A DNA stretch of 19,768 bases. Origin: QHBQ01 sp038230695 (lineage in GTDB: Bacteria > Chloroflexota > Chloroflexia > QHBQ01). The notes under the pieces were generated by a model that had not been told where the DNA came from, did no database searches, and saw only the letters and a program-made list of their open reading frames with translations. The stretch lies in NCBI GenBank assembly GCA_038230695.1, contig JBBRMT010000067.1, positions 1-19,768 on the forward strand, read 5' to 3'. Positions within the stretch are counted from its first letter, which is position 1. The number at the start of each line of letters is the position of its first letter. Shown piece by piece: positions 6,970-15,072 of the stretch. A program made the translations under genes and the position numbers.

Positions 6970-7009
6970 GGCATAATCTGCAATGGAAGATTTAGGAAGG
7001 AGCATCTCC

Positions 7010-8605
7010 ATGGACAAGTATCATCTAAGCATGAGCAGGCGGCTGATTATGCTGCAAGTAGCGGCACTGCTGATCGCGGCTAGCCTCGGTGTGGGCGGCG
7101 CAGCAGCCGATCCCCCCACCCTTGGCTATACCACCGCTGCTTCACTCCCTGCTGCGCCCGATGGTGGGCCAACTGGCTGTCGGCGCGGCCAGCTCAATGC
7201 TGCGCCGCTCGCCTATCAGGACCTTTTCCTCGACAACCTGGAGAACGGTGGCGGCAACTGGGAACACGGCGGCCAACCTGATACCTGGCAGCTTACCACT
7301 GCCAGTTCGCATAGCCCTATCCACTCGTGGTTTGCCCAGAGCCTCAATGTGATTGACGACCAGCAACTGACTTTGGCGGTAAGCGTCACCTTGCCTATCA
7401 CCCCCCCATCGGCGGGGCTGGCCTTCTGGCAACTCTACAACTTTCGGCAGGGCAACGCCGATGGCGGAGTGGTGGAATATCAGCCCGACCCTGGCACCCC
7501 CTGGCAGGATGCCGGGCCGCTGTTCGTGCAGAACGGCTACACCGGCGTGATCAGTGGCAGCGGCAACCCGCTCAATGGGCGCAGCGGCTTCGTTGGCAAC
7601 AATCCCGACAATCCGCAGTACACTGCCTCAATCCTCAACCTGACCACGTTGCTCGGCCACAGCCCCAGCTTCCGCTTCCGCCTCGGCACTGGCAGCGGTG
7701 GTTTTGCGCGAGGCTGGAACATTGACGATATTGAAATCTACATCTGCCTGGCTGGCACTCCCACCCCAACCATCGCTCCGCCAACGGCCACGCCTAGCAA
7801 CACCCCCACCCCTATCGGCACGCCCACCCCCTGTGGCCCAGTTGGTTGTCCCACTGCCACACCTAGCGTTATCCCATCCCCCACGATCTCGGCCACCTTG
7901 CCGACGCTTGCGCCATCTAGCACTCCGACACCGACTTTCACCCCCACGCCCGGCTGTCCGCCTGCCTGCGCCAGCCCTACCCCTATAACGCCCACTGCTA
8001 CCGCGACCAACTGCGTCAACCCCTTTGTGGACATTGCTGGCAATATATTCTATGCGGCGATTCATTACCTGAATTGTCGCGGGGTGATCAACGGCACCGA
8101 TGCAACCCACTACTCGCCCGCTGGAACGTCCACACGCGGCCAGTTCGCCAAGGTGGTCGCGCTCGGCTTTGGCCTACCTTCCTACACTCCTGCCACGCCC
8201 GACTTCAGCGATGTGCCAGCCAGCTACTTCGCCTATGCCTACATCGAGAGCGGCTACCATGCGGGCATCCTCAGCGGCTTCGATATGGCTAGCTGTGCTG
8301 CTCACGGCGTAAGATCACCCTGCTACCTGCCCAACCTACCCATAACCAGGGGACAACTTACCAAGCTGGTAGTCGGCGCAGCACACTACCCGCTCTATAC
8401 GCCAACCGGCGGCGGGCAGGACTTCACCGACGTGCCTCCCAGCAACGTTTTCTACGCCAGCATCGAGACCGCTCATTACAAGGGGGTCATCAACGGCTAC
8501 GCCGATGGCACTTTCCGGCCCAACAACAACATCCGCCGCGACGAGATGGCCCAGATCATCTATGCGGGCATCACCCATCAGCCTTATACCAATTCGTCAC
8601 CTTGA
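7010..8605 (+). CDS. S-layer-homology (SLH) domain exoprotein
   Basis: The start at 7010 follows a strong AGGAAGGAG site; the upstream ATG at 6983 lacks one. The 531-aa product has a signal peptide (RR at 10-11, hydrophobic core to ~30, AAA before DPP). A beta-rich ectodomain covers ~55-245 and ends GWNIDDIEIYICL, a pattern of MAM/immune-inhibitor-A-like jelly-roll domains. A Thr/Pro/Ser linker follows (~247-330). Three SLH repeats close the protein: ~336-386 (FVDIAGNIFYAAIHYLNCRG), ~397-450 (DFSDVPASYFAYAYIESGYH) and ~471-520 (DFTDVPPSNVFYASIETAHY). SLH domains tether proteins to secondary cell-wall polymers; here the anchor is at the C-terminus. No catalytic motif was seen, so it may be a structural or adhesive protein. 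Its last codons (PYTNSSP) and stop lie inside a hairpin repeat. Confidence 0.88.
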   Translation: MDKYHLSMSRRLIMLQVAALLIAASLGVGGAAADPPTLGYTTAASLPAAPDGGPTGCRRGQLNAAPLAYQDLFLDNLENGGGNWEHGGQPDTWQLTTASSHSPIHSWFAQSLNVIDDQQLTLAVSVTLPITPPSAGLAFWQLYNFRQGNADGGVVEYQPDPGTPWQDAGPLFVQNGYTGVISGSGNPLNGRSGFVGNNPDNPQYTASILNLTTLLGHSPSFRFRLGTGSGGFARGWNIDDIEIYICLAGTPTPTIAPPTATPSNTPTPIGTPTPCGPVGCPTATPSVIPSPTISATLPTLAPSSTPTPTFTPTPGCPPACASPTPITPTATATNCVNPFVDIAGNIFYAAIHYLNCRGVINGTDATHYSPAGTSTRGQFAKVVALGFGLPSYTPATPDFSDVPASYFAYAYIESGYHAGILSGFDMASCAAHGVRSPCYLPNLPITRGQLTKLVVGAAHYPLYTPTGGGQDFTDVPPSNVFYASIETAHYKGVINGYADGTFRPNNNIRRDEMAQIIYAGITHQPYTNSSP

Positions 8606-8681
8606 TGGTATAAAACGGATGGGCGGGCAGCCGCCCGCCCCTACGGATTTGCTCCATTTGCTTGGCGAATTGGTATTATAC
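8584..8681. repeat. Structured hairpin repeat, copy A (supplies the SLH gene's stop)
   Basis: Hairpin 1 is TTATACCA (8584-8591) with TGGTATAA (8606-8613); its loop contains the TGA stop of the SLH gene. Hairpin 2 is GGGCGGGC (8621-8628) with GCCCGCCC (8633-8640), followed by CTACGGA. The ends ATACCAATTCG and CGAATTGGTAT are inverted repeats. The last bases overlap the start of copy B. Confidence 0.85.
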
Positions 8682-8774
8682 CAAATCGTCATGGCGCTGG
8701 TGTAAAATGCGCCAGGGCGCACGTCAGTGCGCCCCTACGGATAATACACCATTTGCTCGGCGTATTGGTATTAG
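8676..8774. repeat. Structured hairpin repeat, copy B
   Basis: Hairpin 1 is TTATACCA (8676-8683) with TGGTGTAA (8698-8705), allowing one G-U pair. Hairpin 2 is GGGCGCAC (8715-8722) with GTGCGCCC (8727-8734). The right end reads CGTATTGGTATTA. Sequence and order match copy C at 3847-3943. Confidence 0.85.
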
Positions 8775-8781
8775 AATGTGC

Positions 8782-8818
8782 CTGGTGCTAGCCGCTATCT
8801 CCTAGCGGCTAGCACCAG
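8782..8818. terminator. Perfect 16-bp inverted repeat at the end of the SdpI-like gene
   Basis: The arms 8782-8797 (CTGGTGCTAGCCGCTA) and 8803-8818 are exact complements around a 5-nt loop. The structure overlaps the last codons and TAG stop (8795-8797) of the minus-strand membrane protein. It has no downstream T-run on either strand, so a Rho-independent terminator is uncertain, but an RNA stem this strong at a 3' end is likely to stabilise or end the transcript. The plus-strand SLH transcript would also meet it. Confidence 0.5.
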
Positions 8819-9893
8819 CAACACGATCGTCACCACGCTCAGGAGAAAACCCCCCATTATCGCCCAGGCGGCGGGCTGGCCGAAGTTGAGGGTCAGGCCC
8901 AAACCGAAACGCCTTCTGACCACCAATGAAGGGTCGTTACGGTTCACGTAGATTACACCGCCTACCCAGAAGCGGTCATCGTCACGATTGACGTACCCAG
9001 GCTGCTCCCCCGCTTCCGCTCCGGCGATAGCAGGGATGCGACTTTACTAGCATAACCACGAACCCAACCGCACCCAGCAGCACGGGGAGGGCAAGATAGG
9101 CCACAGGTAGCCCATCCACTGGCAGCAGACCCCAAATTCGCAGCGCAATCAGCAGCAGGGTCAGGTCTATACACACTGCGACCAGCAGCAAACCGCGCCC
9201 AAATGTCCGCATTAGCTGTTTCTGCTGCTGTGCTGATGCCGCTGGCTCCTCCACGTCAATATCCTGGCGCATCTGCCCGGTCAGCAAGACCAACCCACCA
9301 AGCAGAGTGGTGAGGACAATCTGCACAATGAGCGGGATGAAGGCGCTCAACACCGACTTCTGCGTCGTGGCATTGGCTACCCCGTTGGCATCGAAGAGGG
9401 TGTTCAGTTGCTCAGGCAAGGCCGGATAGAGCCAGATGCCGAGCGCGGCAGTCAGCAAGATCAGCCCGACTGCGACGATCAGTAGCGGCCAGGACACCGC
9501 CGCAGTTAGGGAGCGCACTTCAGTGCTAGCCATTACCACCTGGTGGGTTCCCGCAAACCAACCTGCTGCTCCCTTCACCGCCTGCAAGCGGCGATGGCTA
9601 TAGTAGTAGACGGCCCAGAAAGCGATTGCCAGCGCCACCACGCCGAAGGTCAGGGCCAGTGCCTTGTCGGTAAGCAGCGCGAAGCCGATAATGGCTGCGA
9701 TAACCAGTACGGCGACCAGCAGCAGGCGGGTGCGGTACTGCCGCCGCTCGGTGGCAATCGCTGGCTCATTGGCATGGGCTAGCGGTATGCGTACCCCAAA
9801 CGGGATGGTGGGGCGGGTCAGATTCGGAAGCATCCAGTAAATAGCGGTGATCAACACGAATTGGAAGGCAGTGATTATGTAGTAAAGAAGCAT
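8795..9893 (-). pseudogene. DUF1648/SdpI-like membrane protein with DUF5808-like tail, frameshifted
   Basis: The intact frame from the ATG at 9893 gives about 284 residues with seven likely membrane helices (about 3-22, 55-74, 78-98, 135-155, 181-206, 233-252, 264-283). PFGVRIP (31-37) and YPALPEQLNTLFDANG (156-171) are DUF1648 hallmarks. After MLVK the frame continues into an unrelated tail and stops at 8982. One base out of register, the minus strand instead reads SRIPAIAGAEAGEQPGYVNR and on through DPSLVVRRRFGLGLTLNFGQ to a final membrane helix and TAG at 8795, a DUF5808-like end. A TAG at 9047-9049 in that frame places the shift between about 9030 and 9046. The intact protein would be about 365 aa. 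SdpI-like proteins act as immunity or signalling membrane proteins; here it shares an operon with a GntR regulator, overlapping it by 19 nt. A sequencing error is possible. Confidence 0.75.
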
Positions 9894-10306
9894 CGCGCTA
9901 ACCCTTTCTCCGCTGGTGGTTCAGCGAACTGCGGCGGGCTGAAGGTGGCAAGCGCCCGCTGGCAATGTGTCAGGATTTCGGCAGGAGGCATATCCTTGAT
10001 ATATGCCTCCGCTAGCAGGGTTCTGAGCCGCTCACTCCAGCCAGCGGTAAAGCGATCATCTGGCTGGTTGGCGCGATACACTCTGGTGCCATTCTTGCGG
10101 GTGAGTCGCACGAAACCTTCCTGGTGGAGCAACTCGTAGGCTTTGTTGACTGTGTGGAAGTTGATGCCGAAGTCGGAAGCCAGTTGTCGGGTGGTGGGCA
10201 ATTGGCTACCCTCGGCTAGCTGCCCACTGGCAATTGCAACCACCACCTGGTCACGGATCTGCTGGTAGATCGGGGTATCACTGCTGAGGTCAATGGATAG
10301 CAACAT
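9875..10306 (-). CDS. GntR-family regulator, YtrA-like
   Basis: This 143-aa protein begins at the second of two close ATGs. AGGAG (10313-10317) is 6 nt from the ATG at 10306 but directly abuts the one at 10312. Residues ~8-75 are a winged helix of the GntR family: PIYQQIRDQVVVAIASGQL, LPTTRQLASDFGINFHTVNK, then a wing LTRKNGTRVYRA. The short C-terminal part (~65 residues), lacking the large FadR/HutC effector domain, fits the YtrA subgroup. These usually repress an adjacent membrane-protein or ABC-transporter operon in response to cell-envelope stress. The downstream SdpI-like gene overlaps its end by 19 nt, so the two are co-transcribed. A dyad overlapping its own -10 suggests autorepression. 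Confidence 0.9.
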   Translation of the reverse strand: MLLSIDLSSDTPIYQQIRDQVVVAIASGQLAEGSQLPTTRQLASDFGINFHTVNKAYELLHQEGFVRLTRKNGTRVYRANQPDDRFTAGWSERLRTLLAEAYIKDMPPAEILTHCQRALATFSPPQFAEPPAEKGLARCFFTT

Positions 10307-10335
10307 CGGCATCTCCTGTGTGACTTATTGTTATA

Positions 10336-10367
10336 CATATTATACCACAATGAAGCGAAGAATGCAA
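10336..10367 (-). promoter_or_regulatory. GntR operon promoter with overlapping dyad
   Basis: On the minus strand, TATAAT (10339-10344) lies 17 nt from TTGCAT (10362-10367). The segment 10329-10349 is an imperfect dyad with TGT and ACA ends and TA-rich half sites covering the -10, the kind of site bound by GntR/YtrA dimers. The leader to the ATG is about 25 nt. Confidence 0.5.
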
Positions 10368-10387
10368 GTATGCGAACAACACAAAGC

Positions 10388-10414
10388 AGCCCACTAGCAA
10401 TCAGCCAGTGGGCT
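10388..10414 (-). terminator. Perfect 8-bp hairpin downstream of the propeller gene
   Basis: AGCCCACT (10388-10395) and AGTGGGCT (10407-10414) pair exactly around an 11-nt loop, 29 bp after the stop of the minus-strand propeller gene. On that strand it is followed by a loosely T-rich stretch, GCTTTGTGTTGTT, so it is a weak intrinsic terminator candidate. Confidence 0.4.
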
Positions 10415-10442
10415 ACGCTTGATGTAACAATAGTCAAGGCGA

Positions 10443-12518
10443 TCAGGGGTGCTTCAGATGATACTGGAAGGCGCCAAGCTGGCTGAGTAGCACATCGTAG
10501 GGCGCAGCGTTTTCGGGGTGGTACTCGAACACCGCCCGCTCGAAATACTGCACAAGGTAGCTCTTGCCGTCGAGCGGGCTAACCTCGGTAAACTCATCGC
10601 TGATCGGGTAGCCGAAGCTCGCCAGCCCACCATTGGCCTCCCAGTAGGCGCGGAAGCGCCCGCCGATAGTCTTGCCCGTGGCGCTGAAGTGGTAGGAATT
10701 GACGCTGGCGGGCTGCTGGCCGGGCTCACCAGTAGGGTATTTGCGGCGATACTGGAAGGTGCCTAGCTGACTGAGCAACACATCGTAAGGCGCAGCGTTC
10801 TCCGGGTGCATCTCCATCTCCGCCCGCTCGAAGTATTGCACCGTGTAGCTGCGCCCGTTCAGAGCCGACACCTCGGTTAGCGCCGCGCTAATCGGGTAGC
10901 CGAAGCGGGCCAAACCACCGTTGGCCTCCCAGTATTGCAGGAAGCGCCCGCTGACCGTCTGTCCGGTAGCGGCAAAGTAGTAGTGGTCGCCTGGGCTGGC
11001 GGATGGGGTAGGGGTGGGCGCGGGCGGAAGCGGCGGGCTAACCTCGCCCAGGGTGTAGCCGTTGAGATGCGCGTTGCCGTCGGCAATATAAAGAGTGCCG
11101 TCCGCCACGATCGGCGACTGCCAGTGGATGCCGCCAATGCTATCGCTCCATAGCGGCTTACCGCTGGTTGGGTCGAGCGCGTAGATATGACCATCAGCGG
11201 CGTAGTAGAGCACCCCGCCCACCACGATTGGCGAGGTGCCACCGATGGCCCGCTGCCAGGCGACACTCAGTTGCGGCTGGTCGCCGCTGGTGGTTAGCTT
11301 GAGGCCCGCCGCGCCGTTGCCGTTGACCACAAATAGCCAACTGCTGCCGTCGGCAGGGTTGCTCCAGGTGGCTGGCTGGGGCAAGACCTCACCACCCTGC
11401 GGCACCGCCGCGATCTGCAGTGCGCCGCCGACATGACCCGGCGCACCCGCGCCGCTCATGTTGTCGAGATTGAGCAGCCTGAGCTTGGCATCCTTGCCTG
11501 CTTGCACCGCGAGGTGGGGATATTTGCTGCCCGCAGGCGCGGCCACTAGCGCGGGGCTGACGCTGCCTAGATCGGTGTCGCTATCATTCAACTGCTGGTA
11601 GTCAGTAGGGGTATAGCTGTCGAGCGGCAATCCGCCCCTGCTGTTGCCATCGGGACTGAGCGCCAGCACGCTATCGCCCCACACATAGCCGCCGCTTGCA
11701 CCCGTGAAGTCGCCGTTGCCGGTGCTGAAATAGATACGGTCGGTATCGGGGTCGTAGACTATGCCGGGCCGCGACCAGATTGCAGTCTGCACATGGGCGC
11801 AATCGTTCACCCCCGCTGTGCCATTTTCCACAAAGTGGATGGTCTGGTTGCTGCACGCGGCGTTGAACACAGTTTGTGCGCCGCTAGCCAGATTGATGAC
11901 GGTGAGATGGCCCTGGTAGTCGCCCGCATCGCCGGGGTAACCTGCGCTGGCAACGTACAGATAGCTGACCCCGCTTTTAGCCGTGGCAATCGCCAACGCC
12001 GATGAACCCTTCTCCACCCTGGGCTTGAGCGTCGCCAACTCCGGCCAGCCGCCAATCTTGACCTCCGCGCCATCGCCTACCTGAAACTTGTGGACGTAGC
12101 CATCCAGTCCGTAGCTGTAGACGAACATACCACCGGGGTCGAGCGCAGGTGAGGATGTGGTATAGCGCGGGCCACGGGCGGGTATCTGCATCCACATCTG
12201 CTTGCCGGTGTGCGCGTCGAGCGCAATCAACTGCCCCGACATGGTGGTGACGAACAGCAGATCGTGAGCGCCACTGCTGGTTGCCACCCCATGCTGGTAG
12301 ACGGGGGCGCTGTCGGCAATGTCGGGCAGCGATACCTGGAAAACCCGCTGCAGCGAACCAACGTTGCTGGAATTGATAATCGCATCGCTGGCATTATTGC
12401 TGCTATGTTGCTGGTCAAAGCCAAACTGCGGCCAGTTTGCCGCCAGCGCAGGCCAGGCCAGCAGCGCCATTACTACGCCGATTGCCATACTGCGGGCGGT
12501 CACTCGTCGCTTGCCCAT
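10443..12518 (-). CDS. Secreted quinoprotein-like beta-propeller with two FGYP/VQYFERA domains
   Basis: The start at 12518 (691 aa) is preferred over the ATG at 12554: it yields a clean signal peptide (MGKRRVTARSMAIGVVMALL, cleavage near ALAA) and has AAGGA about 10 nt upstream. Residues ~30-500 are a PQQ-type propeller: NWPQFGFDQQHSSNN at the entry, and blades such as LIALDAHTGKQMWMQ and IYALDPTSGKPLWSDSIGG. Whether it binds PQQ is doubtful, since most such repeats are structural. Two cysteines (AACSNQ, NDCAHV) conserved in the paralogue may form a disulfide. After a Pro/Thr linker come two tandem ~96-aa domains repeated at 288 bp: TGxxxxGRFxxYWEANGGL, FGYPIS, TEVSxLxGxSYxVQYFERA, HPENAAPYDVLLSQLG. 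It is head-to-head with its paralogue at 12718. Role unknown; secreted or cell-surface. Confidence 0.82.
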   Translation of the reverse strand: MGKRRVTARSMAIGVVMALLAWPALAANWPQFGFDQQHSSNNASDAIINSSNVGSLQRVFQVSLPDIADSAPVYQHGVATSSGAHDLLFVTTMSGQLIALDAHTGKQMWMQIPARGPRYTTSSPALDPGGMFVYSYGLDGYVHKFQVGDGAEVKIGGWPELATLKPRVEKGSSALAIATAKSGVSYLYVASAGYPGDAGDYQGHLTVINLASGAQTVFNAACSNQTIHFVENGTAGVNDCAHVQTAIWSRPGIVYDPDTDRIYFSTGNGDFTGASGGYVWGDSVLALSPDGNSRGGLPLDSYTPTDYQQLNDSDTDLGSVSPALVAAPAGSKYPHLAVQAGKDAKLRLLNLDNMSGAGAPGHVGGALQIAAVPQGGEVLPQPATWSNPADGSSWLFVVNGNGAAGLKLTTSGDQPQLSVAWQRAIGGTSPIVVGGVLYYAADGHIYALDPTSGKPLWSDSIGGIHWQSPIVADGTLYIADGNAHLNGYTLGEVSPPLPPAPTPTPSASPGDHYYFAATGQTVSGRFLQYWEANGGLARFGYPISAALTEVSALNGRSYTVQYFERAEMEMHPENAAPYDVLLSQLGTFQYRRKYPTGEPGQQPASVNSYHFSATGKTIGGRFRAYWEANGGLASFGYPISDEFTEVSPLDGKSYLVQYFERAVFEYHPENAAPYDVLLSQLGAFQYHLKHP

Positions 12519-12664
12519 GGATAGACCATCCTTTCTTGCCACCTGATCAACCAATGTCCCCTCATGTCATTCGGCAGAGCAAATCCCGTTCCGCAATCAT
12601 GATCTGGGTAGCCGCGCTGATTAGAGCAGGATTAAAGGGATCGGGTCAGCTTGCGCTAATGCGG

Positions 12665-12670
12665 TATAAT
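12665..12670 (+). promoter_or_regulatory. Candidate -10 box of the plus-strand propeller gene
   Basis: A perfect TATAAT lies 48 bp before the ATG at 12718, with AGAGGA at 12702-12707 as ribosome-binding site. No good -35 is present at 15-18 nt spacing, so an activator may be needed. No convincing promoter was seen for the divergent gene in the 199-bp gap. Confidence 0.4.
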
Positions 12671-12717
12671 AAGTCGGCGAACAACCTTGTTGCTATCACG
12701 CAGAGGAATGTGCAAAA

Positions 12718-15066
12718 ATGCTCGAAGACCAGCAATCCGTTAACTTCAAAATAGCTGCCCTGGCGCTGCTGCTGCTGATTCCCCTTTTGATTGTAACTGC
12801 TGATGGGAGCCGCTCGGCTAGCGGTTCTGCCTTGAACTCCACCGCTGCTAAGTCCACTCCCCAACGCAACAGTGCAGGGGTTGTTAGTACAGTCGCAGTG
12901 ACCGTTAGCGGCGCACCGCTCTCTGGCACCCCCCTCGCAGGCGTGCTTAGGCCGAAGCCTATGGGTTCGCCTACGCCGACAGTCCCCGCCACCAAATCCC
13001 GCCCCAGCGCCACTCCTTCTGTGCTGGCAACTGCGGTTGCGCCTGTAGCGACTACCGTCGCCAGCGCGATGACTTTCAACCCGGCCACAGCTACCGTTGC
13101 CAGCGGCATAGCGACCAGACCCTCACCATCCGCCGCCACTCAGATCACGATTAGCAATGTCAACACCTTGCAGCAACTCTACCAGGTCAATTTGCCGGAG
13201 GTTGCCGATGGCGTACCCGCTTATCTGGCGGGCGTGGACACCACCAAAGGGCGGCAGGATCTGCTATTCGTCAACACCAAAGCTGGCCGCCTGGTGGCGC
13301 TGGCGGCTGCAGACGGCAGCCAGATCTGGTCGGCGCAGGCCGCCACTGGTCCGCGCTACACCACCTCCTCGCCGGTGATTGACCCTAACCATCAGTATGT
13401 ATACAGCTACGGGCTGGACGGTAGCGTGCATAAATATCGGGTGGGCGATGGCCGCGACGTGAACGACAGCAACTGGCCTGAAGTAGTTACCATCCACCCC
13501 GACATTGAAAAGATCTCCTCACCGCTGACGGTTGCCACGGCGAAGAATGGGGTTAGCTACCTATATGCCACCACCGCTGGCTTCGACGACCTCGGCCCCT
13601 ATCACGGCCACGTTACTACTATCAACCTGGCAGATGGCACGCAGCGGATCTTCAACAGCACCTGCAGCCTGCAAACTGTCTATATCACCGACTTGCCGGA
13701 TAACTGCCCCTATATCCAGGGCGGCATCTGGGGGCGGGCCGGGGTGGTCTACGATGCAGACACCAACCGCATCTACTTCTCGGTTGGCAACGCCGCTTTC
13801 ACCCTGCCCATTGGCGGCCATAGCTGGGGCGATAGCATCATCGCGCTTAAACCCGACGGCTCCACGATCAGTGGCCTGCCGCTCGATAGCTATACGCCCA
13901 TCAACTATGAGGAGTTGGCCGCCGCTGACAAGGATATTGGCAGCGCCAGCCCCACACTGCTGCCGCGGGTAACGGGCAGCAAGTATCCGCACCTGGCGGT
14001 GCAAGCGGGTAAGGATGAAATGCTGAGGTTGATCAACCTCGACGATATGAGCAGCAGTGGCGGGCCGGGCAACCTCGGTGGGGGTATAGAGGTTACACAC
14101 GTTGCGCTGGGCGGCGAGATCCTGCAAGCGCCCGCCGCTTGGACCAACCCCGCCGATGGCAGCGTCTGGCTATTCGTGGTCAACGTTGGCACCGTCTCCG
14201 GTTGGCAGGTGACCTCCAGCGCCGGTATCCCCAGCCTGAAGATGATTTGGCAGGTAGGGCCGGGTGGCAGCTCGGCAGTGGTAAACAACGGCATCGTCTA
14301 CTATGCGAGCAACCACTACCTCTACGCCCTCGTCCCGCTCACCGGCCAGCAGCTTTGGGCCGACAATCATATCGGCAACATCCACTGGGAGAGCGTGCTA
14401 GTGGTAGGGGCTGAATTGTTTATTACCGATGATGACGGCCACCTGAGCGCCTATGCGCCCAGCGACCATGTGGTGGAGATGCCTACTCCGGTAGTATCCG
14501 ACCCTGACGATACGCCCAACAGCCACTATTTCGCTGAAACCGGCCATCTTGTGAAGGGCCGCTTCCTCACCTACTGGCAGGAGTATGGCAACGTTCCCGT
14601 TTTCGGCTTCCCGGTGTCCGACCCGTTGCAGGAAGTTTCGCCGATTGATGGTAAGACCTATACGGTGCAATACTTCCAGCGGGCCGAGTTTGAGTATCAC
14701 CCTGAGAACGTTGGCACCGCTAGCGAAGTGCTGCTCACACCGCTGGGCAGCTTCCAGTTTAAGCAGCGTTATGCCTTGCTGCCCCCCGATCAAACCATCA
14801 GCGCGGACAACCCTTATACCTTCACCGTTACTGGCAACATCATCGGTGGGGCGTTCCGCGCCTACTGGGAGAAGTATAACGGGCTGGCTAACTTCGGCTA
14901 CCCGATTAGCAACGAGTTTCAGGAAGTCTCAGCCCAGGACGGTAAGACTTACACGGTACAATATTTCGAGCGGGCCGAGCTTGAGCTTCACCCAGATAAT
15001 CTGCCCCCCTACGATGTGCAGCCCGCCCAGCTAGGTGTGCAACGCTACCAGCAAACCCAGCCCTGA
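12718..15066 (+). CDS. Cell-surface quinoprotein-like beta-propeller, paralogue, with two FGYP/VQYFERA domains
   Basis: This 782-aa protein has an N-terminal hydrophobic segment (residues ~10-28, FKIAALALLLLIPLLIVTAD), then a Ser/Thr/Ala/Pro-rich stretch to ~145 that replaces the first blade of its neighbour. The propeller (~145-590) aligns closely with the minus-strand paralogue: RQDLLFVNTKAGRLVALAA, GPRYTTSSPVIDP, YVYSYGLDGSVHKYRVGDG, GSKYPHLAVQAGKDEMLRL. The cysteine pair is kept (NSTCSL, DNCPYI). Two C-terminal domains follow (about 14521-14790 and 14809-15057), with YWQEYGNVPVFGFPVSD / KTYTVQYFQRAEFEYHPEN and FGYPISN / KTYTVQYFERAELELHPDN. The longer low-complexity N-terminus suggests membrane or wall anchoring, in contrast to the cleaved partner. 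It converges on the PLD gene, leaving 6 bp. Function unknown. Confidence 0.85.
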   Translation: MLEDQQSVNFKIAALALLLLIPLLIVTADGSRSASGSALNSTAAKSTPQRNSAGVVSTVAVTVSGAPLSGTPLAGVLRPKPMGSPTPTVPATKSRPSATPSVLATAVAPVATTVASAMTFNPATATVASGIATRPSPSAATQITISNVNTLQQLYQVNLPEVADGVPAYLAGVDTTKGRQDLLFVNTKAGRLVALAAADGSQIWSAQAATGPRYTTSSPVIDPNHQYVYSYGLDGSVHKYRVGDGRDVNDSNWPEVVTIHPDIEKISSPLTVATAKNGVSYLYATTAGFDDLGPYHGHVTTINLADGTQRIFNSTCSLQTVYITDLPDNCPYIQGGIWGRAGVVYDADTNRIYFSVGNAAFTLPIGGHSWGDSIIALKPDGSTISGLPLDSYTPINYEELAAADKDIGSASPTLLPRVTGSKYPHLAVQAGKDEMLRLINLDDMSSSGGPGNLGGGIEVTHVALGGEILQAPAAWTNPADGSVWLFVVNVGTVSGWQVTSSAGIPSLKMIWQVGPGGSSAVVNNGIVYYASNHYLYALVPLTGQQLWADNHIGNIHWESVLVVGAELFITDDDGHLSAYAPSDHVVEMPTPVVSDPDDTPNSHYFAETGHLVKGRFLTYWQEYGNVPVFGFPVSDPLQEVSPIDGKTYTVQYFQRAEFEYHPENVGTASEVLLTPLGSFQFKQRYALLPPDQTISADNPYTFTVTGNIIGGAFRAYWEKYNGLANFGYPISNEFQEVSAQDGKTYTVQYFERAELELHPDNLPPYDVQPAQLGVQRYQQTQP

Positions 15067-15072
15067 AGCAGA

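Larger units (their letters stand above)
6631..7009. other. Repeat-rich divergent intergenic region
   Basis: This 379-bp gap lies between the divergent STAND regulator and SLH protein genes. It holds a GC-rich inverted repeat, a heptamer array, an 11-bp perfect palindrome in a minus-strand promoter, a GGGCGC/GCGCCC hairpin (6886-6907) and an extended -10 promoter for the SLH gene. A plus-strand open frame running through it (from 5741) is antisense to the regulator and is not believed. Confidence 0.7.

Noticed and set aside
5741..6976. Long plus-strand open frame (411 codons) running over the STAND regulator and its promoter region
   Set aside because: It is exactly antisense to the HTH/NB-ARC part of a gene with clear motifs, is Ser/Arg/Pro-rich without any domain, and has no ribosome-binding site. 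High GC explains the lack of stops.
7628..8110. Minus-strand Arg/Gly-rich frames opposite the SLH linker
   Set aside because: They arise from the Thr/Pro-repeat codons on the coding strand; no start site or domain.
12696..13139. Minus-strand Val/Ala-rich frame opposite the N-terminus of the plus-strand propeller
   Set aside because: Antisense of the Ser/Thr/Pro-rich spacer; low-complexity composition is mirrored from the coding strand.
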